Shown here one piece after another: positions 31,568 to 39,033 of a stretch of 39,033 bases of DNA. The translations under genes and the position numbers were made by a program. Source of the DNA: Nocardia seriolae NBRC 15557 (GTDB lineage Bacteria > Actinomycetota > Actinomycetes > Mycobacteriales > Mycobacteriaceae). The stretch is from contig NZ_BJWY01000068.1 in the NCBI RefSeq assembly GCF_007990715.1, positions 1-39,033 on the forward strand. The letters run 5' to 3'. Positions within the stretch are counted from its first letter, which is position 1. Each line of letters starts with the position of its first letter. The notes under the pieces were generated by a model, which saw only the letters and a list, made by a program, of their open reading frames with translations, was not told where the DNA came from and made no database searches.

Positions 31568-32851
31568 TCAGAATTTCCAGCCCGCGGAGGCGGCCAGGTC
31601 GCGCAGCTTCTTCCACGATTCGAAGTCGGCCTCCACGGGCGCGTTGCACGCGCCCACCGGCACGGACGGCACATCCCATTGCGGGGCGGCGAGATTCGGC
31701 GCGCCCGAGAAATCGAGCACCTCGGCGATATTGCGGGCGGCGGCGTCGCGGGGAGTCAAGGACTGTAGCCCCCAACGCCATTCGATGGCCTTGAGCACCG
31801 AGGTGTGGTCGTACACCTCGTGCGCCACATGCCCGCGGCGGGCCCGCGGCGAGATCACCAGGCACGGCACCCGGAATCCCCGCAGCCCCCAATCCGGATT
31901 CGCGTCGGGCGCGACCTGCGGCGGCACGTGATCGAAGAACCCGCCCCACTCGTCATAGTTGATGATCAACAGCGTGCGCGACCACGTCGGCCCCTTGGTG
32001 ACGGCCTGATACACCTGATTCAGAAACGCCTGTCCCGCACGGATATCCCCGTGCGGATGATCATCGGCCGAGGTCCCGTTGTCCTCGTCGAGGAACTTGG
32101 GATCGACGAAGGACACCGCGGGCAGCGTCCCCGCCGCGCAATCGGACAGGAAGGTCGAGAACGGCCGGCTGATCGACAGATACTTCACCCCCCACAACCC
32201 CACGAACGGCACGTCGGAGAAGTAGTAGCGGCCGTGAATCCCGGCCGCCGCCAGCCGATCCCAGATGGTCGGCAGCGTGACGAAACTCAGTGTGTTCTGG
32301 GTCCGATCGGTCTGCGCCGCATGCTGATAGATCCGATTCGGATGCGTCTCGGCCATGATCGCCGCGAAATAGTTGTCGCACACCGTCCACGCCGGCGCCG
32401 CCTTCCCGGTGAACCCGAGATCGTCCTGCTCGTAGTACCCGATGGCGAACTCGTCGTTGGCCCCGGCCCGCAGCCATCCGTCGCACTTGCCGCCGTTGAG
32501 CGCGACCCGCCCGCCCTCGAACGAATGGTCCGGATCGGCGAACGAACACCCCTGCGTCGTCGACAGCCGGAAGGTCTTGCGCGCCTTACCGTTCCGATCG
32601 GTGAAGCTGAGCCCGGCCTGCTTGCCGTTGGCCCCGGACATCCACCCCAGCTGATGGTCGAACGAGCGATTCTCCATCATCAGCACGATGATGTGATCGA
32701 TCCCGGAGTCCCCGGGCGCGGGCAGGGCGGCGGGTACCGGATCGGTGGATTCGCGGCAGCCGGTGGCCCCGACGGCGGTGCTGAGCGCCAGCGCCCCGGC
32801 ACCGGCGAGGACGGTGCGGCGGCTGGCGGTACGGCGGTGGGAAGCTCTCAC
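31568..32851 (-). CDS. Tat-exported phospholipase C-like phosphoesterase lipoprotein
   Basis: A 427-residue member of the bacterial phospholipase C/acid phosphatase (AcpA-like) family. The start GTG 32851 gives the twin-arginine motif SRRTVLAG (Arg 11-12), a hydrophobic segment, and a lipobox-like ATGC at Cys 32, so it should be exported folded and lipid-anchored. The catalytic opening is IIVLMMENRSFDHQLGWMSG, with later IMAETHPNRIYQHAA, DEDNGTSADDHPHGD and IINYDEWGGFFDHVPP, all typical metal-site segments. It probably releases phosphate from phosphodiesters or monoesters outside the cell. GATAGT (minus strand, 32863-32858) ends 6 nt before the GTG, suggesting a leaderless transcript. Confidence 0.87.
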   Translation of the reverse strand: MRASHRRTASRRTVLAGAGALALSTAVGATGCRESTDPVPAALPAPGDSGIDHIIVLMMENRSFDHQLGWMSGANGKQAGLSFTDRNGKARKTFRLSTTQGCSFADPDHSFEGGRVALNGGKCDGWLRAGANDEFAIGYYEQDDLGFTGKAAPAWTVCDNYFAAIMAETHPNRIYQHAAQTDRTQNTLSFVTLPTIWDRLAAAGIHGRYYFSDVPFVGLWGVKYLSISRPFSTFLSDCAAGTLPAVSFVDPKFLDEDNGTSADDHPHGDIRAGQAFLNQVYQAVTKGPTWSRTLLIINYDEWGGFFDHVPPQVAPDANPDWGLRGFRVPCLVISPRARRGHVAHEVYDHTSVLKAIEWRWGLQSLTPRDAAARNIAEVLDFSGAPNLAAPQWDVPSVPVGACNAPVEADFESWKKLRDLAASAGWKF

Positions 32852-32912
32852 GAAATTACTATCGCGTCCGCGGTTTGCGATGCGTAACAAGTCGGTGGGA
32901 ATCGGGTGAGGA

Positions 32913-32941
32913 TTGCGACCGGATCGGGGGAGGGATACTCT
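32913..32941 (+). promoter_or_regulatory. promoter of the PadR gene
   Basis: TTGCGA (32913-32918) and TACTCT (32936-32941) are 17 nt apart. The -10 box is the left half of the first operator, so binding there would directly block transcription. Confidence 0.6.
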
Positions 32942-32973
32942 GGCTAGAGTAAATAGATACTCTGTTCAGAGTA
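32936..32973. promoter_or_regulatory. twin palindromic PadR operators
   Basis: TACTCT-GGCT-AGAGTA (32936-32951) and TACTCT-GTTC-AGAGTA (32958-32973) are two perfect inverted repeats with identical arms and 22 bp between centres, two helical turns. They lie between the promoter and the PadR ribosome site. Confidence 0.8.
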
Positions 32974-32986
32974 ACCGGAGGTGGTC

Positions 32987-33670
32987 ATGCCCCGGCAACG
33001 GGCGTTCCGTCGGGTCAATCCACTGGCACTCGCCGTGCTCGTGGTGCTCTGGGAGCGGCCGATGCACCCTTACCAGATTTCGCAGACCCTCAAGCAGCGC
33101 GGCAAGGAGGGCAGTGTCCGGATCAATTTCGGTGCGCTGTACCCGGTCGTGGAATCACTGCTGAAGCACGGCTTCATCGAGGTGGTCGGGGCCGAGCAGG
33201 ACGGGAATCGGCCCGCCCGCACCGTGTATCGGATCACCCCCGATGGCGTCGCCGAGATGCGGGATTGGTTGCGGGCCTGGATCGCCGAGCCGGAGAAGGA
33301 GTATCCGCGGTTCATGGCGGCGCTGTCCTTCCTGCCCGCGCTCGGGCCGCAGGAGGCGGTCGGGTTGCTGCGGCAGCGAGTCGCGGTGCTGGACAAGCAG
33401 ATCGGCGAGATTCGCGCCGCCACCGACGCCGTCGTCTCCTGGTTGCCCGAGGTACTGCTCATCGAGGGCAACTACGAGATGCACATGCTCACCGCCGACC
33501 GCGACTTCACCGCCGACATCGCCGACCGCATCGAATCCGGGAAGCTGGGCGGTATCGAAGGCTGGCACAAGATAGCCGAGCTCGCCGCCCGCTACCCCGA
33601 CGGCCGGGTGCCGCCGGAGGTCGGCGAGCGATTCCTGGAGGAATGGGGGTTGCCGACACCACCGAAATGA
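32987..33670 (+). CDS. PadR-family transcriptional regulator
   Basis: A 227-residue PadR repressor. The winged helix is NPLALAVLVVLWERPMHPYQ, then ISQTLKQR, INFGALYPVVESLLKHGFIE and RTVYRITPDGVAEMRDWLRA (residues about 12-100). The C-terminal Vir-like helical domain (LLRQRVAVLDKQIGEIRAAT) mediates dimerisation. GGAGG sits 6 nt before ATG 32987. Twin operators upstream indicate autorepression, and the DrrAB-type exporter that follows is the natural target. Confidence 0.92.
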   Translation: MPRQRAFRRVNPLALAVLVVLWERPMHPYQISQTLKQRGKEGSVRINFGALYPVVESLLKHGFIEVVGAEQDGNRPARTVYRITPDGVAEMRDWLRAWIAEPEKEYPRFMAALSFLPALGPQEAVGLLRQRVAVLDKQIGEIRAATDAVVSWLPEVLLIEGNYEMHMLTADRDFTADIADRIESGKLGGIEGWHKIAELAARYPDGRVPPEVGERFLEEWGLPTPPK

Positions 33671-33676
33671 GAACCA

Positions 33677-33710
33677 CGACGGCCCGGGTGCGCCAACACC
33701 CGAGCCGTCG
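33677..33710. terminator. hairpin between padR and the ABC exporter
   Basis: CGACGGCCCGGGTG (33677-33690) pairs with CACCCGAGCCGTCG (33697-33710) with one mismatch around the loop CGCCAA, 7 bp after the PadR stop. It is strong enough to terminate or to process the transcript; no U tract follows. Confidence 0.6.
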
Positions 33711-33816
33711 CCGGATCCGAACGACCGACGGCGAACCGCCGGATGCTCGAACTGCATGCCCAGCATATCCATCGGTGCCGTGGTCGTTCCTCACTCCCGA
33801 CACGAGGAAACGAATC

Positions 33817-34833
33817 ATGTCCAACACATCCGTGTCCGCGGCCGCGGTCGAGGTACACGACCTGGTCAAAACCTATCCCGGCGGCCGTCGCAAACCCGAT
33901 GTCCGCGCCCTGGACGGCCTGAGCTTCGGCATTGCCGCCGGCACCGTCTACGGCATGCTCGGCCCCAATGGCGCGGGCAAATCCACCACCACCAAGATCT
34001 GCACCACGCTCTCGCGCGCCGACTCCGCGCGGGTCGCCGGACTCGATGTCACCACCGAGGCGGCCGCCATCCGGCATCGGATCGGCTACGTCTCCCAGGG
34101 CTCGGGCGCGGACCCGCGGCAGACGCCCTTCGAGAACCTGGTCATGGCCGCGCGCCTGCACGGCCTGTCCCGCTCCGACGCCGCGGGGCGGGCCGCCGCA
34201 CTACTGGATCAGTTCCGGCTCGGCGAGGCGCGGGATCGCCAGGTGCGCAAGCTCTCCGGCGGTATGCGCCGCAAACTGGACGTCGCCGTCGGGCTGGTGC
34301 ACACCCCGTCGGTGCTGTTCCTGGACGAGCCCACCACCGGGCTCGATCCCCAGGCCCGGGCCGAAATGTGGTCGGAGATCCGGCGATTGGCCACCGAGGG
34401 CTCGCTCATCGTGGTGCTGACCACGCATTACCTGGACGAGGCGGACGAGCTGGCCGATCGGCTGGTCATCATCGACCACGGCCGCACCGTCATCGAAGGC
34501 ACACCGGCACAGCTGAAATCGACCCTGGAGGGCGACACCCTCACCGTCGAACTCATCGAACCGGATGTGGCCGCCGTGCGCGCGGTCGGCGCGGCCATTC
34601 CCGCGCTGCGCGACATCGTCGTCGAACGCGACGGGCCCAATGGCAAACTCATCGCCCGCACCGACGACCCGTCCGGCGTGGTGGGCCGGGTGCTCTCCGA
34701 ATTCGAGGACGCCGCAATTCATTTCGGTGCGGTCTCGATCTCCCGCCCCAGTCTCGACGACGTGTACCTGCACTACGCGGGCCGCTCGTATCGGGCCGAC
34801 AACCACCGTGACCGGGCGGAGGTGGCGGCATGA
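33817..34833 (+). CDS. DrrA-like ABC transporter ATP-binding protein
   Basis: A 338-residue ATPase of the daunorubicin-resistance (DrrA) class. Walker A is MLGPNGAGKSTTTKICTTLS (about residue 47), the signature is VRKLSGGMRRKLDVAVGLVH, and Walker B is VLFLDEPTTGLDPQARAEMW with LTTHYLDEADELADRLVII. A C-terminal extension after residue 230 is usual in DrrA. It powers export of a drug or lipid by the following permease. ATG 33817 has GAGGAA 8 nt upstream. The stop overlaps the permease start as ATGA (34830-34833). Confidence 0.93.
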   Translation: MSNTSVSAAAVEVHDLVKTYPGGRRKPDVRALDGLSFGIAAGTVYGMLGPNGAGKSTTTKICTTLSRADSARVAGLDVTTEAAAIRHRIGYVSQGSGADPRQTPFENLVMAARLHGLSRSDAAGRAAALLDQFRLGEARDRQVRKLSGGMRRKLDVAVGLVHTPSVLFLDEPTTGLDPQARAEMWSEIRRLATEGSLIVVLTTHYLDEADELADRLVIIDHGRTVIEGTPAQLKSTLEGDTLTVELIEPDVAAVRAVGAAIPALRDIVVERDGPNGKLIARTDDPSGVVGRVLSEFEDAAIHFGAVSISRPSLDDVYLHYAGRSYRADNHRDRAEVAA

Positions 34834-35648
34834 CTGCGACCTACGCCCCGCTCGTCATTCTCGAAAACCCCACCGCCACTTGGCTGGTCACCGCGGGCCC
34901 GATCTTCCGCCGCTGGATGGTCAACACCCTGCGCGAATCCTGGGGCGTCTTCGCGGCCCTGCTGCAACCCATCGTCTGGATCCTGCTCTTCGGCCAGGTC
35001 TTCGAGTCCGTCGGCGACATCCCAGGTTTCGGCGCGGCCAACTACATCACCTTCCTGGCCCCGGGCGTGCTCATGATGACCGTGCTCTCCTCGGGCGTCT
35101 GGGCGGGCACCGGCTACATCGAGGACATCGACAACGGCGTCATGAATCAGCTTCTCACCGCACCGATCTCACGCAGCGCCGTGGTGGCGGGCCAGCTCGC
35201 CGTCCAGCTCACCATCGGCCTGGTGCAATCGGCGCTCGTCCTGCTGATCGGATTCGCCGGTGGCGCACGCTATCCCGGCGGCGCGATCGGCATCGCGCTC
35301 GCCCTGCTTGCGGCCACCCTGCTGGCGGCGATCTTCTGCGCGGGCTCGGTGGCCCTGGCCCTGATCTCCCGCAGCCAGATCGCCCTGATCGGCATGTCCC
35401 AGTTGATCATCCTGCCCCTGACCTTCCTGTCCTCGGGCATGATGTCCCCCGCCCTGATGCCCGGCTGGGTGCAATCGATTTCGAAGTTCAACCCGGTCAC
35501 CTGGGCGGTCGACATCGGCCGCACCGCCCTGGCGGGCACCGCCGACGCCGCCTCCGTAGCCGCCCACCTCGGCTACCTGACGGCCCTGGCCGCCCTCGCC
35601 TTCGCCTGGGCGCTGTCGGCCTTCCGCACCTACCAGCGCACCCAATAA
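34830..35648 (+). CDS. DrrB-like ABC-2 type transporter permease
   Basis: A 272-residue ABC-2 permease with six membrane segments, including LLQPIVWILLFGQVFESVGD, FLAPGVLMMTVLSSGVWAGT, LALLAATLLAAIFCAGSVAL, IGMSQLIILPLTFLSSGMMS and YLTALAALAFAWALSAFRTY. The pattern and the preceding DrrA-type ATPase identify a two-gene exporter. Expression should follow the PadR operators. The gene ends 11 bp before a 68-nt palindrome. Confidence 0.92.
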   Translation: MTATYAPLVILENPTATWLVTAGPIFRRWMVNTLRESWGVFAALLQPIVWILLFGQVFESVGDIPGFGAANYITFLAPGVLMMTVLSSGVWAGTGYIEDIDNGVMNQLLTAPISRSAVVAGQLAVQLTIGLVQSALVLLIGFAGGARYPGGAIGIALALLAATLLAAIFCAGSVALALISRSQIALIGMSQLIILPLTFLSSGMMSPALMPGWVQSISKFNPVTWAVDIGRTALAGTADAASVAAHLGYLTALAALAFAWALSAFRTYQRTQ

Positions 35649-35659
35649 CCGACCAACCT

Positions 35660-35727
35660 CCAAGATCAGGGAGCTGCCAGCGAGGGAATTTGTCCGGGTT
35701 CCCTCGGTGACAGCTCCCTGATCTTGG
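35660..35727. repeat. 68-nt near-perfect palindrome, probable bidirectional terminator
   Basis: A perfect 17-bp stem (35660-35676 with 35711-35727, arm CCAAGATCAGGGAGCTG) encloses a 4x4 mismatch bulge and a second perfect 8-bp stem (CGAGGGAA 35681-35688 with TTCCCTCG 35699-35706) around a 10-nt loop. It lies between two convergent stops (35648 and 35739). It is far longer than an ordinary actinobacterial terminator and could be a dispersed palindromic element used as one. Confidence 0.75.
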
Positions 35728-35738
35728 TGGCGCGGGCG

Positions 35739-36131
35739 TCAGTTGTCGAAGAGGGCGAGATACTTGCTCTGGCCGAACATTTCGGCGGCGTCGCGGGCGG
35801 AGGGGCTGCCCGCGTTCGGGTCGGCACCGGCCGCCAGGAGGGCGGTGACGATTTCGTCGGAGCCCTTGAAGACCGCGCCCGAGAGGGGGGTTTGGCCCTT
35901 GTCGTTGCCGAAGTTGGGGTCTGCCTTGCGTTCCAGCAGGGCGTTGACCGCCTCCGGGTGGGAGTAGTAGGCGGCCAGCATGAGCAGGGTGTCGCCATTG
36001 TCGTTGGTCAGGTTCACCGGGACCCCGGCGTCGAGGTACGCGCCGAGGGTGTCGGCATCGCCGTTGCGGGCGAGATCGAAGATCTTGCTCGCCAGTTCGA
36101 GCACTTCCGGGTCCAGATCGTTGGGTTCCAC
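35739..36131 (-). CDS. ankyrin-repeat protein
   Basis: A 130-residue cytoplasmic protein made of about three ankyrin repeats: LGAYLDAGVPVNLTNDNGDT then LLMLAAYYSHPEAVNALLER, KADPNFGNDKGQTPLSGAVF then KGSDEIVTALLAAGADPNAG, and SPSARDAAEMFGQSKYLALF. It is presumably a protein-protein adaptor. GTG 36131 is chosen because TAGAGT (minus strand, 36143-36138) ends 6 nt before it and no ribosome site exists. Confidence 0.85.
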   Translation of the reverse strand: MEPNDLDPEVLELASKIFDLARNGDADTLGAYLDAGVPVNLTNDNGDTLLMLAAYYSHPEAVNALLERKADPNFGNDKGQTPLSGAVFKGSDEIVTALLAAGADPNAGSPSARDAAEMFGQSKYLALFDN

Positions 36132-36137
36132 CAGGCC

Positions 36138-36143
36138 ACTCTA
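36138..36143 (-). promoter_or_regulatory. -10 box of the ankyrin gene (leaderless)
   Basis: On the minus strand TAGAGT ends 6 nt before GTG 36131. No convincing -35 box is visible. Confidence 0.45.
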
Positions 36144-36206
36144 TCCAGGTCAGCGCTCATTTCCGAGCGAAGTTCCGGTATATGAAACCGGCTGCCGGGA
36201 AACGCG

Positions 36207-36953
36207 CTACGACGTGATGATCAGCAACTCGGTGGGGGAGGCGATCTCGGTGCGCAGGCCCGACTTCTCGGCGAGGCGGGCCAGGCCGTCGATGTCGGTC
36301 GGCTCGGTGCGCGACAGCACCAGCGCCCGGGCCAGCAGGCCCTTGTGGTGTTTGTTGAAGTGGCTCACCACGGTTCGCTTGCCGTCGGGGCGTTCGGTCA
36401 GCACGGTCGCGGTCACCGCGCCCGGGACCCGGCCCAGGTTCATGTAGGTGCCCGAGCGCAGATCCACCACGAGCTGACCGGCGGCCTCCGCGCGCAAAGC
36501 GTCCGGCAGCACCGGCTTCCACAGCGATTGCAGGGTCGGCAGCCCCGGGAGTTTGGAGCCGCCCGAGAGCCGGTAGGCCGGGATCGGGTCGCCCGCGCGG
36601 ATGACGCCGAACAGCGCCGAGCCGATGCCGAGGCGGGCTTCGGCCTTGGCGCGCTGGGCCTTTGTGAAGCCGGACGCGTCGAGGGCGTCGTAGAGGACGC
36701 CGGTGTAGCGGTCCAGGGCCGGGCGGGTGGCGGAGGTGCGCAGGGTCGCGTTGCGCGCGATTTCCGCGTCAGCCCCCTTGCCCAGGCCCAGCGCGGCGCG
36801 CGCGGCGTCGGGGTCGGCGGCCAGCTCGATCACCTCGGTGACGAGTTTGTCGCGCACCGCCGTGAGCTGCGGCATCGCGAGGGAATCCAGGTCGAGGGGT
36901 CCGCCCGAACCGCCGTCGGACTTGGTTTCGGAGGGAGGCAGCAGCACCAGCAC
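36207..36953 (-). CDS. yaaA: YaaA (DUF328/UPF0246) peroxide-stress protein
   Basis: A 248-residue protein of the YaaA family, which in E. coli limits intracellular free iron during peroxide stress. The opening LVLLPPSETKSDGG from GTG 36953, then NATLRTSATRPALDRYTGVL with YDALDASGF near residue 85, RLGIGSALFGVIRAGDPIPA and YRLSGGSKLPG, and VVSHFNKHHKGLLARAL near the end all fit. The longer open frame upstream overlaps the proS promoter and lacks family similarity, so it was not used. TACCGT (minus strand, 36967-36962) ends 8 nt before the GTG. It is divergent from proS. Confidence 0.88.
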   Translation of the reverse strand: MLVLLPPSETKSDGGSGGPLDLDSLAMPQLTAVRDKLVTEVIELAADPDAARAALGLGKGADAEIARNATLRTSATRPALDRYTGVLYDALDASGFTKAQRAKAEARLGIGSALFGVIRAGDPIPAYRLSGGSKLPGLPTLQSLWKPVLPDALRAEAAGQLVVDLRSGTYMNLGRVPGAVTATVLTERPDGKRTVVSHFNKHHKGLLARALVLSRTEPTDIDGLARLAEKSGLRTEIASPTELLIITS

Positions 36954-36961
36954 GAGCCAAC

Positions 36962-37003
36962 ACGGTAATGCCTTGTGAACTGCGCGCGAGCAGCGGCTAG
37001 GGT
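36962..37003. promoter_or_regulatory. divergent -10 boxes of yaaA and proS
   Basis: Minus-strand TACCGT (36967-36962) and plus-strand TAGGGT (36998-37003) each end 8 nt before their GTG start codons. TTGTGA (36973-36978) could be the -35 box for proS with a 19-nt spacer. Confidence 0.45.
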
Positions 37004-37011
37004 GAACACCC

Positions 37012-38760
37012 GTGATCACCCGCCTCTCCCACCTGTTCCTGCGCACCCTGCGCGACGATCCCGCCGACGCCGAGGTGCCCAGCCACAAGCTGCTGGTGCG
37101 CGCCGGATACGTGCGTCGCATCGCGCCCGGCGTCTACTCGTGGCTGCCGCTCGGCCTGCGCACGCTGCGCAAGGTCGAGGATGTCGTGCGGTCGGAAATG
37201 AACGCCATCGGGGCCCAGGAGATCTCGCTGCCGGCGCTGCTGCCGCGCGAACCGTACGAGACCACCAACCGCTGGACCGAGTACGGCGACGGCCTGTTCC
37301 GGTTGAAGGACCGCAAGGGCCAGGACTACCTGCTCGGGCCGACCCACGAGGAGCTGTTCGCGCTCACCGTGAAGGGTGAGTACAACTCCTACAAGGACCT
37401 GCCGGTCACGCTGTACCAGATCCAGACCAAGTACCGCGACGAAGGCCGTCCGCGCGCGGGCATCCTGCGCGGGCGCGAGTTCATCATGAAGGACTCGTAC
37501 TCCTTCGACCTCGATGAGGACGGTCTGAAGAAGAGCTACAACGCGCACCGCGAGGCGTACCAGAAGATCTTCGACCGCCTCGGCGTGAAGTACGTGATCG
37601 TGGCCGCGACTTCCGGCGCGATGGGCGGCTCGGCGTCGGAGGAGTTCCTGGCCGACAGCCCCGTCGGCGAGGACACCTACGTGATCTGCCGCGAATCCGG
37701 TTACGCCGCCAACGTCGAGGCCGTGGTCACCGCCGCGCCTCCGGCCATCGCCATCGAGGGTCAGGCCGACGCCGTCGTCCACGACACCCCCGACACCGCG
37801 ACCATCGCCACCCTGGTCGACTGGGCCAACAAGGAGAACGTGCTCGGCCGCGAGGCGACCGCCGCGGACACCCTCAAGAACATCCTGGTCAAGCTGGTCT
37901 ACCCGGACGGCAAGACCGAGATCCTCGGCGTCGGCGTCCCCGGCGACCGCGAGGTCGACGAGAAGCGCCTCGAGGCGTCCGTCGAGCCCGCCGCCGTCGA
38001 GCTCCTCGAAGAGGCCGACTTCAAGGCCAACCCGTTCCTGGTGAAGGGCTACATCGGCCCGAAGGCGCTGCAGGCCAACGGCGTTCGCTACCTGGTCGAC
38101 CCGCGCGTGGTCTCCGGCACCAGCTGGATCACCGGTGCGGACGAGCCCGGCAAGCACTACGTCGGCCTGGTCGCGGGTCGCGACTTCACCGCCGACGGCA
38201 CCATCGAGGCCGCCGAGGTCCGCGACGGCGACCCCTCGCCCGACGGCCGCGGCGTCCTGGAGGCCGCGCGCGGCATCGAGATCGGCCACATTTTCCAGCT
38301 CGGCCAGAAGTACACCGACGCCTTCGAGGTCGACGTGCTGGGAGAGAACGGCAAGCCGGTCCGCCTCACCATGGGCTCCTACGGCGTCGGCGTCTCCCGC
38401 ATGGTCGCGGTGCTCGCCGAGCAGATGCACGACGACAAGGGTCTGCGCTGGCCCCGTGACGTCGCCCCGTTCGACGTCCACGTGGTCATCGCCAACAAGG
38501 ACGAGGGTGCCCGCGCCGGTGCCGAACAGGTTGCCGCCGAACTGGATTCGCTCGGCTTCGAGGTGCTCCTGGACGACCGCACCGCCTCCCCGGGCGTGAA
38601 GTTCAAGGACGCCGAACTGCTGGGCATGCCCTACATCGTGGTCGTCGGCCGCGGCTGGGCCGAAGGCAAGATCGAACTCCGCGACCGCTTCGCGGGCACC
38701 GCCGAGGAACTCCCCGCCGACACCGCCGTCACCACCGTGGCAGCCAAGATCCGCGGCTGA
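37012..38760 (+). CDS. proS: prolyl-tRNA synthetase (bacterial type)
   Basis: A 582-residue class II synthetase that charges tRNA-Pro with proline. Motif 1 lies in SWLPLGLRTLRKVEDVVRSE, motif 2 in YQIQTKYRDEGRPRAGILRG with REFIMKDSYSFD, and motif 3 in LTMGSYGVGVSRMVAVLAEQ. Between motifs 2 and 3 is the large editing (INS) insertion, including AATSGAMGGSASEEFLADSP and LVKLVYPDGKTEILGVGVPG, the hallmark of the bacterial type. The anticodon-binding domain follows (PFDVHVVIANKDEGARAGAE). GTG 37012 follows a -10 box by 8 nt without ribosome site. A clear terminator ends the gene. Confidence 0.96.
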   Translation: MITRLSHLFLRTLRDDPADAEVPSHKLLVRAGYVRRIAPGVYSWLPLGLRTLRKVEDVVRSEMNAIGAQEISLPALLPREPYETTNRWTEYGDGLFRLKDRKGQDYLLGPTHEELFALTVKGEYNSYKDLPVTLYQIQTKYRDEGRPRAGILRGREFIMKDSYSFDLDEDGLKKSYNAHREAYQKIFDRLGVKYVIVAATSGAMGGSASEEFLADSPVGEDTYVICRESGYAANVEAVVTAAPPAIAIEGQADAVVHDTPDTATIATLVDWANKENVLGREATAADTLKNILVKLVYPDGKTEILGVGVPGDREVDEKRLEASVEPAAVELLEEADFKANPFLVKGYIGPKALQANGVRYLVDPRVVSGTSWITGADEPGKHYVGLVAGRDFTADGTIEAAEVRDGDPSPDGRGVLEAARGIEIGHIFQLGQKYTDAFEVDVLGENGKPVRLTMGSYGVGVSRMVAVLAEQMHDDKGLRWPRDVAPFDVHVVIANKDEGARAGAEQVAAELDSLGFEVLLDDRTASPGVKFKDAELLGMPYIVVVGRGWAEGKIELRDRFAGTAEELPADTAVTTVAAKIRG

Positions 38761-38781
38761 CCTCGCGGTAGCGAAACCCCG

Positions 38782-38820
38782 AGTGGCGCATCACCTTCCG
38801 GTGGTGCGCCACTTTTCTTT
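38782..38820 (+). terminator. intrinsic terminator of proS
   Basis: AGTGGCGCATCACC (38782-38795) pairs with GGTGGTGCGCCACT (38800-38813), one G-U wobble, loop TTCC, followed by TTTTCTTT. It starts 21 bp after the proS stop and is the best intrinsic terminator in the window. Confidence 0.88.
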
Positions 38821-39025
38821 ACCGCCCGTCCCCCTCCGCCCGCCAGATATTCCACCCGAGCCCCGGCCCGCGAACCATCTCCCTGACCGCCCGCTCATAG
38901 CTTCGCTTCGCCGCACAGTCGTCCACACACCCCCGATGCCGATCGAGCCCAGCCTTGGCCTCGGCCAGCGTGGCAGGCCGCCGAAACGGCGCCCGATGCC
39001 GCCTACGGATCACACGTGCCACCAC
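38819..39025 (-). CDS. small Cys-containing hypothetical protein
   Basis: The open frame encodes 68 residues from GTG 39025 (GTG 39016 is another candidate). It is strongly basic: VIRRRHRAPFRRPATLAEAK, then AGLDRHRGCVDDCAAKRSYE with a CxxxC pair, and RAVREMVRGPGLGW. An in-frame TAG lies a few codons upstream, so the start is inside the window. No ribosome site or clear -10 box is seen, and I recognise no family. The CxxxC pair and the even spread of charged residues make a real small gene plausible. Confidence 0.45.
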   Translation of the reverse strand: MVARVIRRRHRAPFRRPATLAEAKAGLDRHRGCVDDCAAKRSYERAVREMVRGPGLGWNIWRAEGDGR

Positions 39026-39033
39026 TAGTGTCG

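Noticed and set aside
36954..37121. N-terminal extension of YaaA
   Set aside because: The extra residues are basic and family-unlike, and they would cross the proS promoter and start; GTG 36953 fits the family start.

Overview
The window is high-GC actinobacterial chromosome, most likely Nocardia or a close mycolic-acid relative. The main evidence is a mycobacterial-type fused siroheme synthase (cysG) followed by an EfpA-like efflux pump, a bacterial-type proS, a DUF4189 secreted protein, an SCO6745-family protein, a perfect KstR-type steroid-regulon operator, and many genes that look leaderless (TAnnnT hexamer 6-8 nt before an ATG/GTG, no Shine-Dalgarno). I see no rRNA, tRNA, CRISPR array, prophage or intact IS element. 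No gene-free stretch exceeds 300 bases; the longest is 5319-5598 (280 bases).

Layout. (1) 1-2931: the end of a small membrane protein, then a decayed two-component/MMPL efflux locus: a frameshifted NarL-type response regulator, a histidine kinase without its true N-terminus and with an expanded 15-bp repeat, and an MMPL gene with a frameshift and a large internal deletion, fused to the kinase. (2) 3066-6957: a two-gene minus-strand unit (CrtC/DUF7064-like protein and an APH-type phosphotransferase) behind a KstR site, and a DoxX-like membrane protein. (3) 7072-9895: cysG and efpA. (4) 9892-13918: SMP-30-like protein/TetR divergon, HD-domain protein, Lrp/AsnC regulator, metallophosphoesterase. 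(5) 13891-20240: a minus-strand amine/amino-acid catabolic set (MmsA dehydrogenase, class III aminotransferase, a 28-codon small ORF followed by a long hairpin, FAD amine oxidase-like protein) divergent from a PucR regulator. (6) 20356-22284: GerW-like, ICMT-like and SCO6745-family genes. (7) 22395-27295: a perfect CRP-type site followed by an operon for an APC permease, an NCS1 (cytosine) permease with an in-frame amber codon, a yeast-type cytosine deaminase without a proper stop, and an isopenicillin-N-synthase-like oxygenase, then a 5'-truncated F420 reductase-like remnant. (8) 27380-31554: CGNR regulator divergent from an SDR, DUF4189 protein, SnoaL-like protein divergent from a DapB-like/AhpD-like pair. 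(9) 31568-36131: Tat-exported phosphoesterase, PadR regulator with twin operators, DrrAB-type ABC exporter, a 68-nt near-perfect palindrome, ankyrin protein. (10) 36207-39025: yaaA, proS with its terminator, and a small hypothetical gene.

How the genes may work together. The aminotransferase and MmsA would take a beta-amino acid (for example beta-alanine) through a semialdehyde to an acyl-CoA. The CRP-linked operon would import a pyrimidine or related base, deaminate it and oxidise it. Reductive pyrimidine breakdown ends in beta-alanine, so the two sets could meet, but no dihydropyrimidine enzymes are visible here. In mycobacteria cysG, efpA and proS are adjacent; here about 27 kb of regulator-rich, partly decaying accessory genes lie between efpA and proS.
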